From: Mucilaginibacter gracilis
Lineage (GTDB): Bacteria > Bacteroidota > Bacteroidia > Sphingobacteriales > Sphingobacteriaceae
Assembly (NCBI RefSeq): GCF_003633615.1
Contig: NZ_RBKU01000001.1
Coordinates: 5,084,001-5,148,000 of the forward strand
Length of the DNA: 64,000 nucleotides
Direction: 5' to 3'
A program made the translations under genes and the position numbers. Below the pieces are notes generated by a model that had not been told where the DNA came from, searched no databases, and saw nothing but the letters and a program-made list of their open reading frames with translations. Position 1 is the stretch's first letter. Every line of letters starts with the position of its first letter. Below are positions 8,152-16,883 of this stretch, in pieces.

Positions 8152-8718
8152 ATGAGCTCAAATATTCGGGTGAAAAGAATTTGCCAGCATTGTGGAGACG
8201 AATTTGAAGCCAAGAAAACGGTTACTAAATTTTGTAGTCTTAAATGTGCGCAACGATCATACAAAGCAAATCTAAAAGCGAAAAAAGTTGAAATATGTAA
8301 TCAAGAGGTAAAAACAATCAAAGAGAAGCCACTGGAAGAATTGAAGTCCAGGGAATTTCTTACCGTACGTGATGCAGCAAAGTTGCTCAACAGTTCCCGT
8401 CAGACTATTTATAATTTGATTAGCAGCGGCCACATTCGTGCGGTTAATATAAAATTGAAAAAAACACTGATCCAACGTACTGAAATAGATAAACTGTTTT
8501 TGATCCCAGAAACTGTTATTCCAATTTTTGCAATCGAAAAAAAAGTAAAAGAAACCGATTTAGAAGAATGTTACAATATGTCTGAAGTGCAAAAGAAATA
8601 TAACATTTCTGAAAAGGCGCTCTATGATTTGATTAAACGGGAAGATGTTCCCAAAGTAAAGAAAGGTATCTATTCTTATGTTCCCAAAGAAAGGATAGAT
8701 CAATTGTTAAACGCTTAA
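8152..8718 (+). CDS. Zinc-finger and double HTH DNA-binding protein
   Basis: A 188-residue protein. Residues 8-32 carry CxxC ... CxxxC (CQHCGDEF ... FCSLKC), a small zinc-binding finger. Around 62-112 is an excisionase/MerR-type helix-turn-helix (FLTVRDAAKLLNSSRQTIYNLISSG), and a second one lies near 142-186 (MSEVQKKYNISEKALYDLIKRE). It ends 12 bases before the integrase gene and is probably co-transcribed with it. A role as recombination directionality factor or regulator of the integrase is inferred from this position. Confidence 0.8.
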   Translation: MSSNIRVKRICQHCGDEFEAKKTVTKFCSLKCAQRSYKANLKAKKVEICNQEVKTIKEKPLEELKSREFLTVRDAAKLLNSSRQTIYNLISSGHIRAVNIKLKKTLIQRTEIDKLFLIPETVIPIFAIEKKVKETDLEECYNMSEVQKKYNISEKALYDLIKREDVPKVKKGIYSYVPKERIDQLLNA

Positions 8719-8729
8719 AACTATGTGAT

Positions 8730-9845
8730 ATGGCAAAGGTGACATTGAGGAAGAAGCCTATTTCAAAAGGCAGGAATGCGTTGTACTTGGATTACTATCC
8801 GCCTGTTCCAAACCCTGATACCGGGAAACTTGTAAGGAGGGAATATTTGAAAATATATCTGATCGACCGCCCCCGCACGGAATTGGACAGAGAACATAAC
8901 CGCGAAACAAATCAATTGGCCGAAAGCCTACGGGCAATGAGGCAAATAGAAATTCAAAACGAACGTTTTGGTTTTCTTTCCAATAGCCGCAGAAATGGTG
9001 ATTTTGTAGCTTTTTTTACCGGAGTAGCAAAAGAGCGTAGTGGTTCCAATGCAGATAATTGGGGCATGGCTGTGAAATATTTTATCAAATTTGCTGGAGA
9101 GCAATTACGGTTTTCTGACCTCAATGAAGTCTTTTGTGAACAATTCAAAAAGTATTTATCATCTGCACCGGGTATAGGTCGAAACGAAAAGAAAATCTCA
9201 ACGAACACAGCCGTTAGTTATTTTTCGAAATTTAGAGCCGCTCTTAAATTGGCTTTTAAGGCTGGCTATATTTCAGAAAATATAGGTCAACGTGTCGATG
9301 GAATTAAGCCGCAGGATACCCATCGCGAAATTTTATTATTAGATGAGCTTAGGGCATTAGCCAAAGCTGAATGCGAATCGGTTATAATAAAACGTGCTGC
9401 ATTATTTTCGGCGTTAACCGGCTTGCGTTTTTCTGATGTTAGAGCGTTAACCTGGCAGGAAATAAAGGGCTTTAAAGGAGAATATTATTTACAATACCGC
9501 CAGGAGAAAACAGATGGTGCCGAAAATTTGCCCGTATCAGATGAAGCTGTTGAAATTGCTGGGAAAAGGGGACGATCCGATGCAAAAGTATTCGATGGGT
9601 TAAAGTACTCCCAAATAGGTAGCTTTTTGCCAAAGTGGCTGTTGAAAGCTGGTATTGAAAAACACATTACATTTCACAGCTTCAGGCACACCTTCGCTAC
9701 TTTACAGCTTGCTTCCGGCACAGATATATACACGGTTTCAAAGTTGTTAGGGCATTTGCACGTAAAAACGACAGAGATATATACCAAGGTTACGGATGTA
9801 AGAAAGAGAGAGGCGGCGAATAAAATAACATTGGGAATAGGTTAA
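8730..9845 (+). CDS. Tyrosine recombinase (site-specific integrase)
   Basis: A 371-residue phage-type integrase. It has an N-terminal arm-binding region, a SAM-like core-binding domain (about 95-190) and a catalytic domain with the expected residues: R233 in TGLRFSDVRA, H316 and R319 in HSFRHTFA, H342 in LLGHLHVKTT and nucleophile Y351. Length and motifs are complete. It is the first large gene inside the element bounded by mnmE att copies and is the natural candidate for integration and excision there. Confidence 0.95.
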   Translation: MAKVTLRKKPISKGRNALYLDYYPPVPNPDTGKLVRREYLKIYLIDRPRTELDREHNRETNQLAESLRAMRQIEIQNERFGFLSNSRRNGDFVAFFTGVAKERSGSNADNWGMAVKYFIKFAGEQLRFSDLNEVFCEQFKKYLSSAPGIGRNEKKISTNTAVSYFSKFRAALKLAFKAGYISENIGQRVDGIKPQDTHREILLLDELRALAKAECESVIIKRAALFSALTGLRFSDVRALTWQEIKGFKGEYYLQYRQEKTDGAENLPVSDEAVEIAGKRGRSDAKVFDGLKYSQIGSFLPKWLLKAGIEKHITFHSFRHTFATLQLASGTDIYTVSKLLGHLHVKTTEIYTKVTDVRKREAANKITLGIG

Positions 9846-9855
9846 AATTGAGGGT

Positions 9856-10758
9856 ATGCAGGACTTTAAGAAATTCATTTTACAAATACAAACACTTGTT
9901 ATTGCTGATAACATAGTGGAGGCAAACAAGGAGAACTCTTTGGCTGAATTAAGAGAGTTTGCATTGATAGACATTCTGAATTTGCCGAAGGAGCAAGTAG
10001 TACAGCAGGTCAAATATCTGGAATCAGTCTATGAGATATTTGTAGATTTTTGGGTGAATTATGATACTATACCTGACTATACAAGGCAAGATCATCAAGT
10101 GACTTTTTTTCAATGTCTCGAATTGGAAGAATATTTTATTGTCATCCAAAATATCAAAGTACCATCTTCTAAAATTACAGAACAGCTTTTACACGATTTA
10201 CTGGAGATAATCAAAGAGAGACAGAAAATATTACGTCGTTTTATGCGGGCAATAGAAAATGTAATTGAAAAGGCCGGTAAGGCGGAAGCAAGAATAGAGA
10301 TTAAACAAGGCAGCCCCAAACATCGTTTTAAAAACAATCCATCATTTAAATTTAAAACAGAAATAATTACTGACTTATTTAATTTGCTAAAAGATTATTT
10401 TGCTGTGGAAGAACAAGCGGAATTATTGAAACTATTGCAAATCACAGATACAGAAGTTGGCAAGTTGTTGCTATTTAATGGAAACGGAAATCAATTGGCG
10501 GATGCTTTTAAACAATTATTTGAATCAAACCTCATACAAGGTTGCAATAAAGCAGAACTAAACCTTTGGGTACTAAATCATTTCTTTTACAAGGATAAAG
10601 ACAAGCAACGAAATTATACTGAAAAGTACTTGAACGATATTATATCATCTGACACAAAAGTTTGCCAGTCGCCTATTCTTGACGTTAAAAAAAGAGAAGG
10701 AGGTGAGTATGGAATTTTCCCGACGCAAAGAATCAAAAAGAATTACAACAAATATTAG
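9856..10758 (+). CDS. Hypothetical protein, possibly RteC-like
   Basis: A 300-residue, helical, charged protein with no signal peptide. The C-terminal part (LLLFNGNGNQLADAFKQLFE near 218, then a helical region ending in KYLNDIIS near 270) faintly resembles the C-terminus of RteC, the excision-operon regulator of CTnDOT-type elements, but I cannot confirm the family. It begins 10 bases after the integrase stop. Its stop codon overlaps an inverted repeat at 10756-10798 that precedes an excisionase-like gene, an arrangement that agrees with a regulator of excision. Confidence 0.6.
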   Translation: MQDFKKFILQIQTLVIADNIVEANKENSLAELREFALIDILNLPKEQVVQQVKYLESVYEIFVDFWVNYDTIPDYTRQDHQVTFFQCLELEEYFIVIQNIKVPSSKITEQLLHDLLEIIKERQKILRRFMRAIENVIEKAGKAEARIEIKQGSPKHRFKNNPSFKFKTEIITDLFNLLKDYFAVEEQAELLKLLQITDTEVGKLLLFNGNGNQLADAFKQLFESNLIQGCNKAELNLWVLNHFFYKDKDKQRNYTEKYLNDIISSDTKVCQSPILDVKKREGGEYGIFPTQRIKKNYNKY

Positions 10759-10798
10759 GGTTACGGGAGGGTTGGAGGATTAACCTCTTGTAACCCTA
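10756..10798. promoter_or_regulatory. 9-base inverted repeat upstream of the excisionase-like gene
   Basis: TAGGGTTAC at 10756-10764 and GTAACCCTA at 10790-10798, with a 25-base spacer that itself contains GAGG/CCTC. It lies between the 300-residue gene and the HTH gene and is either an operator or a hairpin. Confidence 0.5.
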
Positions 10799-10843
10799 TA
10801 AAACACCGTTGTACCATTGCAGCATAAAACAAAATTGTGCTGT

Positions 10844-11191
10844 ATGGAATCGTTAACATTTGACCAGCTGCCTCAGGCAGTAAGTAAGCTTCAAGACAAG
10901 CTGAATGACATTGAAAAATTATTGCTGGAAAATCATAGCCAACCAGCAGAACACGATGAGCTACTAAACATCAAGGACACTGCTAAGTTCCTTAATCTTT
11001 CTGTTCCAACAATATATAGCAAGGTTTGCCGCAAAGAAATCCCTGTTAACAAACAAGGGAAGCGCCTTTATTTCTACAAATCAGAATTGGTTAATTGGAT
11101 AAAATCTGGTAGAAAAAAAACGGCTGCCGAAATTCGTCAGGAGGCAGAATCTATGCTTCTTTCAAATAGAAAAAAGGAGAATCGCAGTTAA
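10844..11191 (+). CDS. Excisionase-family HTH protein
   Basis: About 115 residues from the ATG at 10844 (MESLTFDQLP), chosen over an upstream in-frame start at 10817 because the homologues at 36943 and 40000 begin at the equivalent place. An N-terminal amphipathic helix (QAVSKLQDKLNDIEKLLLE) is followed by a MerR/excisionase winged HTH (LLNIKDTAKFLNLSVPTIYSKVCRKEIP) and RLYFYKSELVNWI. Proteins of this type sit beside primase and mobilization genes in Bacteroidota elements and act in excision or replication control. Two degraded relatives lie at the left ends of elements 2 and 3. Confidence 0.85.
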   Translation: MESLTFDQLPQAVSKLQDKLNDIEKLLLENHSQPAEHDELLNIKDTAKFLNLSVPTIYSKVCRKEIPVNKQGKRLYFYKSELVNWIKSGRKKTAAEIRQEAESMLLSNRKKENRS

Positions 11192-11222
11192 AAAATTTCG
11201 TACATAACTTAATTTTTTGTTT

Positions 11223-12137
11223 ATGGGAAAGCTAACTTGCGATACCGCAAAGCAAATTGATCTCGTAGATTATTTAGCCTCTTTGGGCTATCAGCCACAA
11301 AAAATAAGCAGGCAAGACTACTGGTACTTATCGCCGCTAAGAGAAGAAAATGATGCCTCCTTTAAGGTCAACAGAAAACTTAATGTCTGGTATGACCACG
11401 CTATGGGCAAGGGCGGTGACCTTATCGATTTCGGTACGCGCTATTTCAAATGTACCATCGGTGATCTGCTGCAAAGGCTGTCAGACCATTCAATGGTTTT
11501 TTCTTTTCACCCGCCCCTTTCAGGTGCGGCCATTGCGGGTGAAAAGAAAGAGACGGATGCGGAGAGCAGGATCGTCATCCTCGGAACCCGGCCGCTGGCC
11601 GGGGAGCCTTTGTTAACCTATCTCGACCAAAGATACATCTCGCTGGCTGCCGCGCGGCCGCATTGCAGGGAGGTCGACTTTTTATTGTACAACAAGCAAT
11701 ATACCGTCATTGGGTTTCAGAATAATGCCGGGGGATATGAACTGCGAAGCGCTAATTTCAAGGGCAGCAGCTCCCCCAAAGACATCACTTTTATAGACAA
11801 TGGCAGCAAGCGATTGGCCGTATTTGAGGGCTTCTTTAGTTACCTGTCTTTCCGGGAAATGCAAAAGGGGCGTTCACTGAACCTGCCAAATTTTCTGGTG
11901 CTTAATTCCCTTTCCTTCTTTGAAAAGTCCCGCTCCCTGATGGAGCAGCACACGAAGGTCAACCTGTATTTAGACAGGGATCAGGCGGGGATAAAATGCA
12001 CCGCCCAAGCCATTGAATGGAACGGGAAGCAATACAAAGATCAAAGCGGTTTATATGCAGGTCATAAAGACCTGAATGACTGGCTTAAAAGCCAGAAGCG
12101 ACAACAGCCAAAACAGCGGCTAAAGCCGCGTTTTTAA
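11223..12137 (+). CDS. Toprim-domain primase-like protein
   Basis: About 304 residues from the ATG at 11223; the frame can also begin at a TTG two codons earlier. The N-terminal part (DLVDYLASLGYQP ... DYWYLSPLREENDASFKVN ... WYDHAMGKGGDLIDFG) is a CHC2-type primase zinc-finger fold in which the usual Cys/His ligands are lost. A toprim domain follows at about 190-290, with VFEGFFSYLSF and NLYLDRDQAG carrying the acidic DxD residues. Such proteins occur beside MobC/relaxase genes in Bacteroidota mobilizable elements and are thought to prime replication of the transferred strand. Confidence 0.85.
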   Translation: MGKLTCDTAKQIDLVDYLASLGYQPQKISRQDYWYLSPLREENDASFKVNRKLNVWYDHAMGKGGDLIDFGTRYFKCTIGDLLQRLSDHSMVFSFHPPLSGAAIAGEKKETDAESRIVILGTRPLAGEPLLTYLDQRYISLAAARPHCREVDFLLYNKQYTVIGFQNNAGGYELRSANFKGSSSPKDITFIDNGSKRLAVFEGFFSYLSFREMQKGRSLNLPNFLVLNSLSFFEKSRSLMEQHTKVNLYLDRDQAGIKCTAQAIEWNGKQYKDQSGLYAGHKDLNDWLKSQKRQQPKQRLKPRF

Positions 12138-12148
12138 TTTTTCAGGGT

Positions 12149-12235
12149 AGCCAGCTATGTTTTGGTAAAACCAAAACGGCTGGCTCACCTCATGCTACCG
12201 CATTCGGTGAGGTTTTTTTTCATGCTATCGCATTC
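12149..12235. other. Candidate oriT region with nested inverted and direct repeats
   Basis: Directly upstream of mobC. AGCCAGC (12149) pairs with GCTGGCT (12179) and GTTTTGGT (12159) with ACCAAAAC (12170). A second hairpin, 12184-12195 with 12200-12211, is followed by eight T (12213-12220) and could also be a terminator for the primase gene. CATGCTACCGCATTC (12191) is repeated as CATGCTATCGCATTC (12221). Position and structure fit an origin of transfer; the nick site is not identified. Confidence 0.5.
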
Positions 12236-12256
12236 AAAAATACAGGGGAGGGAGAT

Positions 12257-12637
12257 ATGGAGCAGCAGGAAGTCAATTTAAAAAATAAAGGCGGGCGGCC
12301 TAAAAAAGCGGTAAAGCGGAACCAGTTGATGGCGATCAAATGCACCCTCTATGAGCGGAGAGCAATTGAAGCCAGGGCTAAGAGCGTTAACCTTTCCGTT
12401 TCAGAATACCTGCGTGAACTGGGTCTGACCGGAAAAATTGACAGCCGGAATAAAACGTTGCCACCGGAAGTTTTGACGCTGAAAGCAGAGCTTAAACATC
12501 TTGGTTCCAATATGAACCAGGTAGCAAAAAAGCGCAATAGCGGTGATGAGCTAACGCCTTTGGAAAGGGCTGACCTGATGGTCAATTCTCGAAGAATAAA
12601 TGCGCTTGCAGACCAGATAAAAAGTTATTTACAATGA
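12257..12637 (+). CDS. mobC: MobC-like relaxosome accessory protein
   Basis: A 126-residue basic protein. The N-terminal GGRPKKAVKRN and a ribbon-helix-helix-like segment (IKCTLYERRAIEARAKSVNLSVSEYLRELGL) are typical of MobC/BmgB proteins, which bind oriT and help the relaxase nick. C-terminal ELKHLGSNMNQVAKK is the usual MobC signature. A purine-rich GGGGAGGGAG lies just upstream of the ATG. The stop overlaps the relaxase start by four bases (12634-12637), indicating coupled translation. Confidence 0.9.
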   Translation: MEQQEVNLKNKGGRPKKAVKRNQLMAIKCTLYERRAIEARAKSVNLSVSEYLRELGLTGKIDSRNKTLPPEVLTLKAELKHLGSNMNQVAKKRNSGDELTPLERADLMVNSRRINALADQIKSYLQ

Positions 12638-13617
12638 TTGGGTACGTGGGGACAGGGGCATCCTTTTATGAATGCATCCGCTACTGTCTGGAAGACAAAA
12701 GGCAATTGTCAGAACAGCAAAAAATCGAGCTGGCTGCGCGGGATCATTTGCAGCATAAGGAGCGTGCCGAGGTGTTGATATACAACCAATGCGGCGGTAA
12801 TAAGCATGAACTGACCGAGCAATTTTTGGAGGTGATGAAACTGAACAGGCGGGTTGAAAAGCCGGTATTGCATATCTCTTTACGGTTGGCTCCCGGGGAC
12901 GTATTGACCAAGGCGCAGATGATGGAAATGGGACAGGAATGTGCCAAAGAGTTCGGGATTGCAGACCACCAGTATATCTGTGTTTTGCACAAGGACACCA
13001 ACGAGCCGCACATCCATATTGCGGCCAACCGGGTAGGGTTTGACGGCAGGGTCGCCAGCGACAGTAACAATTATAAACGGATGGCCGCACTTTGCAGGAG
13101 GCTTGAAAAACGGTTCCGGCTTACACAGGTATTAAGCCCCCGCAAGTTCCTGTCGCCAGCCGAAAGGATATTACCCCGTCATGACAGCCGCAAAGAAAAA
13201 CTACGGGCGGACATCAGGCAGACGCTTGAAAACGTAAGCGCCTATTCCTCTTTTGAGCAGCAAATGAAGGCTTTGGGGTACAAGGTGATTAAAGGAAGGG
13301 GCATCTGCTTTATTGATGATAAAAAGGTAAAGATCAAGGGCAGCGAGGTTGGTTTTTCACTGGCAACCATTGAACGGGTGTTATCCCTCAAAGAACAAAT
13401 AACGGCTAAACAGAATGCAGTAAATGTAAATCCGCCCGTGAGCCGAACGCAACGATCTGCGCCATCCACCGACCTGCAAACGGTTCAACTGCAAAGGGAA
13501 CTGTCCACATTGCTGCAACAGTTATTCAGGCCGGAACAGGAGGGGAACTATATTGACCCTGAGCTGATGCGGGATTTTAAGAAGAAGAAAAAAAGGTTAG
13601 GGCAAAGCCCGTCATAA
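12634..13617 (+). CDS. Relaxase/mobilization nuclease
   Basis: A 327-residue MobA/VirD2-type relaxase that nicks oriT and stays bound to the 5' end of the transferred strand. The metal-binding motif is VLHKDTNEPHIHIAANR (about residues 117-133), giving HxD ... HxH ... N. The candidate nucleophile is a Tyr near the N-terminus (MIGYVGTGASFYECI). The C-terminus is a basic tail. At 327 residues it is close to BmgA/MobB-type proteins of Bacteroides mobilizable units and much shorter than plasmid relaxases with fused helicases. It is coupled to mobC by overlap. Confidence 0.93.
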   Translation: MIGYVGTGASFYECIRYCLEDKRQLSEQQKIELAARDHLQHKERAEVLIYNQCGGNKHELTEQFLEVMKLNRRVEKPVLHISLRLAPGDVLTKAQMMEMGQECAKEFGIADHQYICVLHKDTNEPHIHIAANRVGFDGRVASDSNNYKRMAALCRRLEKRFRLTQVLSPRKFLSPAERILPRHDSRKEKLRADIRQTLENVSAYSSFEQQMKALGYKVIKGRGICFIDDKKVKIKGSEVGFSLATIERVLSLKEQITAKQNAVNVNPPVSRTQRSAPSTDLQTVQLQRELSTLLQQLFRPEQEGNYIDPELMRDFKKKKKRLGQSPS

Positions 13618-13636
13618 CAACTAAAAAATAAATACT

Positions 13637-14185
13637 ATGGATACTAAAGGGAAAAACGAAGCAGTAAATAACGAGGTGGCGCAGGTCGTCCTGGAAGATC
13701 TGACCAAGGAACAAAAGATCAACACCCAGGCTATCCATGATCTGGTGACAGCCGTCAATGGTTTGGGAAACAAAATGGAAGAATTAAAGTCCGGGGAAAA
13801 AACAAAGAAAGCGGATGGGGAAACCGACTACCGGCCTGCGTTGGATAGGATTAACAACAAAGTTACCGACATAAAAATAAAGATAGATGAATGGCAAGCA
13901 CCAAAAAAATTTCAGATATTATTGTTTCCTGAGCAGGATCGAAAACTTTTCTACAAAATTGTATTTGGCCGCTGGCTGCTGTACCTGGTCATTATGCTTT
14001 TTCTAAACGACTTATGTAAATGGGGTATGCATTACAGCGATACCCAAAAAGAAATAAAATTGGAGCAGTTGGAAAATGACCATATACGGAAATCATGGGA
14101 TTACCTGTATAACAATAATGGCAGGGCGGTCAAAAAGCTGATGAATGAAGCCTATGACACTTCAGAACGAAGGGCAGGTAAATAA
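13637..14185 (+). CDS. Hypothetical coiled-coil membrane protein of the mob region
   Basis: A 182-residue protein starting 19 bases after the relaxase. Residues 1-100 are hydrophilic and probably coiled coil. One membrane span lies near 116-132 (WLLYLVIMLFLNDLCKW), followed by a charged C-terminal tail. Proteins of this shape commonly follow the relaxase in Bacteroidota mobilizable elements; a role in anchoring or helping the relaxosome is inference from position only. Confidence 0.75.
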   Translation: MDTKGKNEAVNNEVAQVVLEDLTKEQKINTQAIHDLVTAVNGLGNKMEELKSGEKTKKADGETDYRPALDRINNKVTDIKIKIDEWQAPKKFQILLFPEQDRKLFYKIVFGRWLLYLVIMLFLNDLCKWGMHYSDTQKEIKLEQLENDHIRKSWDYLYNNNGRAVKKLMNEAYDTSERRAGK

Positions 14186-14258
14186 CTCTTCCTTGTTTTT
14201 TATGTACCCGTTTTACTTTTTGTTAATTTTACCTGTTAAACCATAGCCCAGAAAAACA

Positions 14259-15266
14259 ATGATAACCGATCAGTCTATCATATCAGATATTAAAGCCATC
14301 ATACTTAAAGCAAGGGACAATGCGATCCGTGCAGTTGATACCGAGCGTGTGCTGATGTACTGGCATATCGGCCAACGCATTTTTGAAGAGGAACAGCAGG
14401 GAAAAGACCGGGCCGAGTATGGGGCGCAGTTGCTTAAAAGTATATCAGCGCAATTGCAGCCTGAATTTGGCAGTGGCTTCTCAATCCGGCAACTGGAGCG
14501 TTATCGCCAGTTCTACCGCACTTTTCCAATTGCGTCCGCACTGCGGACGCAATTGAGCTGGAGCCATTATAAATTATTGATAAGCGTAGACAGCACCGAT
14601 AAACGAGAATTTTATATAGCTGAAGTAACCAAGAATAACTGGTCATCACGGCAACTGGAGCGCCAAATCCATAGTAGCCTTTGGGAGCGCTTGCTGATGA
14701 GCAACGATAAAGAAAGCGTATTGGCCGTTGCACGGAACGAACAACAGCCATCTGATGCTAAAGAGATCATTAAAGACCCGATGTATCTTGAATTTTTAGG
14801 GTTACACCGGGAGGCATCCTATTATGAAAAGGATTTGGAACAGGCCATTATTACCCACCTGCATGATTTTTTACTGGAACTTGGGAATGGATTTGCTTTT
14901 GTGGCCAGGCAAAAGCGGTTGCATATAGAAGGCGACGAGTTTTTTATCGACCTCGTTTTTTACAACAGGCTGTTACAGGCATTTGTTATCATTGAAATTA
15001 AAACCACCCGGCTCACCCATCAGGACATCGGGCAGCTACAGATGTATGTGAACTATTATGACCGCGTAGAAAAGAAAGCTTTTGAAAATCCCACTATTGG
15101 CATTCTGCTTTGCGCAGAAAAAAACAATGCGGTAGTAAAATTCTCACTTCCGGAAAATAACAAGACCATTATTGCCAGTGAATATAAATTGTATTTGCCA
15201 TCGGAGCAGCAATTGATCGAGGAAGTGAAGAAAGAAATTGAAAAAAAAGAAAATGAGCAAAAGTAG
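14259..15266 (+). CDS. DUF1016 (YhcG-like) PDDEXK nuclease
   Basis: A 335-residue protein. The N-terminal domain (about 10-160) contains YWHIGQRIFEEEQQG and LSWSHYKLL, both hallmarks of DUF1016. The C-terminal PD-(D/E)xK nuclease fold has D231 in FFIDLVFYN and E246-x-K248 in VIIEIK, followed by GQLQMYVNYYD. All catalytic positions are present. The family is frequent on mobile elements and beside restriction systems; its substrate is not settled. It appears to be monocistronic cargo. A perfect 14-base inverted repeat (14527-14555) lies inside the gene. Confidence 0.9.
   Translation: MITDQSIISDIKAIILKARDNAIRAVDTERVLMYWHIGQRIFEEEQQGKDRAEYGAQLLKSISAQLQPEFGSGFSIRQLERYRQFYRTFPIASALRTQLSWSHYKLLISVDSTDKREFYIAEVTKNNWSSRQLERQIHSSLWERLLMSNDKESVLAVARNEQQPSDAKEIIKDPMYLEFLGLHREASYYEKDLEQAIITHLHDFLLELGNGFAFVARQKRLHIEGDEFFIDLVFYNRLLQAFVIIEIKTTRLTHQDIGQLQMYVNYYDRVEKKAFENPTIGILLCAEKNNAVVKFSLPENNKTIIASEYKLYLPSEQQLIEEVKKEIEKKENEQK
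14527..14555. repeat. Perfect 14-base inverted repeat inside the DUF1016 gene
   Basis: CAATTGCGTCCGCA, one C, then its exact reverse complement. It encodes the IASALRTQL stretch just before the conserved LSWSHY motif. Confidence 0.85.
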
Positions 15267-15769
15267 TAAGCTGTATATATCATAAATCCATTCAACCAGT
15301 TCCCCAAGAGTATTTAAGCAGTTTAAAATATGGCATGTATTTAGCAAATGCTCTTTCGGCTATAGCAAATCCCCGTTCGTGTAATTTTTCCATTCACACC
15401 ATAATTCAGCATTATTTTACATAATGTTGATGGTAAAACTTATGAAGTTACAAAAAATAGCCAGTTGATTTTAGGGGTAAAAACCCTCCCAAAAACAGGG
15501 GTTTTTACCCCTGTTTTCAATTAAAAACATTAAATATATTGTGCCATTGAGAATATAGCAGTTAATAACAAAAACGGCAGAACCCTATAAAGACAGGCCA
15601 GATCATTAACAACCTTAAGGTGGGTTTCCCCCCTGAGATTTAGAAATGGTTTGAAAACCTTTACCGATTGACCAGGAGATGCCCTTATGATTTTTAGCAT
15701 TATTACCTCTGACCTTCCTGTCCAAACCTGCCTATGCCCTTTAATGATTAATCATCAAATGCAGGCGCT
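15267..15769. other. Noncoding 503-base gap with one strong hairpin
   Basis: No convincing gene. It separates the mobilization/DUF1016 block from the AraC cargo. The only structure I see is the inverted repeat 15473-15487 with 15497-15512 (AGGGGTAAAAACCCT and its complement with one extra G), a likely terminator working in either direction. Confidence 0.6.
15473..15512. terminator. Hairpin downstream of the DUF1016 gene
   Basis: 15-base stem with a 9-base loop (AGGGGTAAAAACCCT pairs with AGGGGTTTTTACCCCT). It is followed on the plus strand by GTTTTC. Its distance (about 200 bases past the DUF1016 stop) makes the exact role uncertain. Confidence 0.55.
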
Positions 15770-16771
15770 ATGAAATTCAGAACCGATGAAAACACCAATA
15801 GTCATACCGTAAGAAGTAACGTTGTTCCCGAACCTTACAGGGAACTACTAATTCCCCTTGCGGGTGTGACCTACACAGAAGGCAATTTTGGCAGCATCCT
15901 TTCACAGGAAATAAAGGGATTGGATTACAGTATATGCCAGCACCACTTTTTTATTAACGAAGACTGTAAGTTATATGCAGTAACAGAAAGGCCGCTTCTT
16001 GCCATTAACTATATGCTCAGGGGAAGCCTGCTTGCCAAATCGCCGGATATCGGGGACTTTTTCCTTAAAGAAGGAACCTGCCAGATGTTTTACGTCCCCA
16101 CAGTTGCACAGGAGTTAATTTTTGCGCACGGCAGTTACAATTCCATTCATATTAATGTCAACCCTTCTTATCTGAAAGAAGTTGCGGTTAAACATCCCAA
16201 ACTGCTGCAACTGATCGGTCATGCTGCCCGGCATAGTGACCAGCTTGCCAGTGATACCCCGGTTAAGATCAAAACCCAAAGCAGGGCGATTTTAAAAGAT
16301 ATTATATACAGTGTAGGTGATCCCGGCGAACGGGATTTACAGCTCCGGGCTAAAATCATCGAATTATTATTAGGCTATATCAGGAAGCATTATAACATGG
16401 ATATTTCCACAGATGCAGAGCAGGGGAAGCTACTTTCAGTGGAACGGTTCATTCATGAAAATTTAGCCAAACCACTACACATAGCAGACCTTGCAAGGCT
16501 TTCGGGTAAAAGCCAAAGTGAGTTCCACCGTTTATTTAAATTGCATTTTAACGAAAGCCCGCATCATTTCATCCAGCGGCTTCGGGTGGCCAATGCTATG
16601 GAACTGATCCTGTCTACCGATTACCCCATTAGCCAAATTGCCATTATGGTAGGCTTTGATGACCCCGCTCATTTTAGCAAGGCTTTTAAAAGAATTCACG
16701 GCACCCCACCGAGCCAATTCCGGGATAATCATTCAAAATCCCAAGAGAAATATACAAGTGAAAAAATATAG
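15770..16771 (+). CDS. AraC-family transcriptional regulator
   Basis: A 333-residue protein. The C-terminal AraC-type double helix-turn-helix domain spans about 222-325: FIHENLAKPLHIADLARLSGKSQSEFHRLFKLH, then YPISQIAIMVGFDDPAHFSKAFKRIHGTPPSQFR, the standard second-helix signature. The N-terminal 200 residues are a probable ligand-sensing domain without a clear family. It opens the cargo block and precedes the MauE-like gene by about 110 bases in the same direction, so it may regulate the small secreted-peptide group downstream. Confidence 0.92.
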   Translation: MKFRTDENTNSHTVRSNVVPEPYRELLIPLAGVTYTEGNFGSILSQEIKGLDYSICQHHFFINEDCKLYAVTERPLLAINYMLRGSLLAKSPDIGDFFLKEGTCQMFYVPTVAQELIFAHGSYNSIHINVNPSYLKEVAVKHPKLLQLIGHAARHSDQLASDTPVKIKTQSRAILKDIIYSVGDPGERDLQLRAKIIELLLGYIRKHYNMDISTDAEQGKLLSVERFIHENLAKPLHIADLARLSGKSQSEFHRLFKLHFNESPHHFIQRLRVANAMELILSTDYPISQIAIMVGFDDPAHFSKAFKRIHGTPPSQFRDNHSKSQEKYTSEKI

Positions 16772-16883
16772 GTTTTTACAAACATGCATAAATAAAGTGC
16801 TATTACTTTTGATATCGCAGGCAGGAAATAGCCAATAAAAAATTGCAGGTATTCTGACTTTGTTAAAATCAAAAATTTTAACC

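Noticed and set aside
12629..13090. 153-codon minus-strand open frame opposite the relaxase
   Set aside because: Shadow of the relaxase gene, which has clear HxH motifs and coupled start with mobC.
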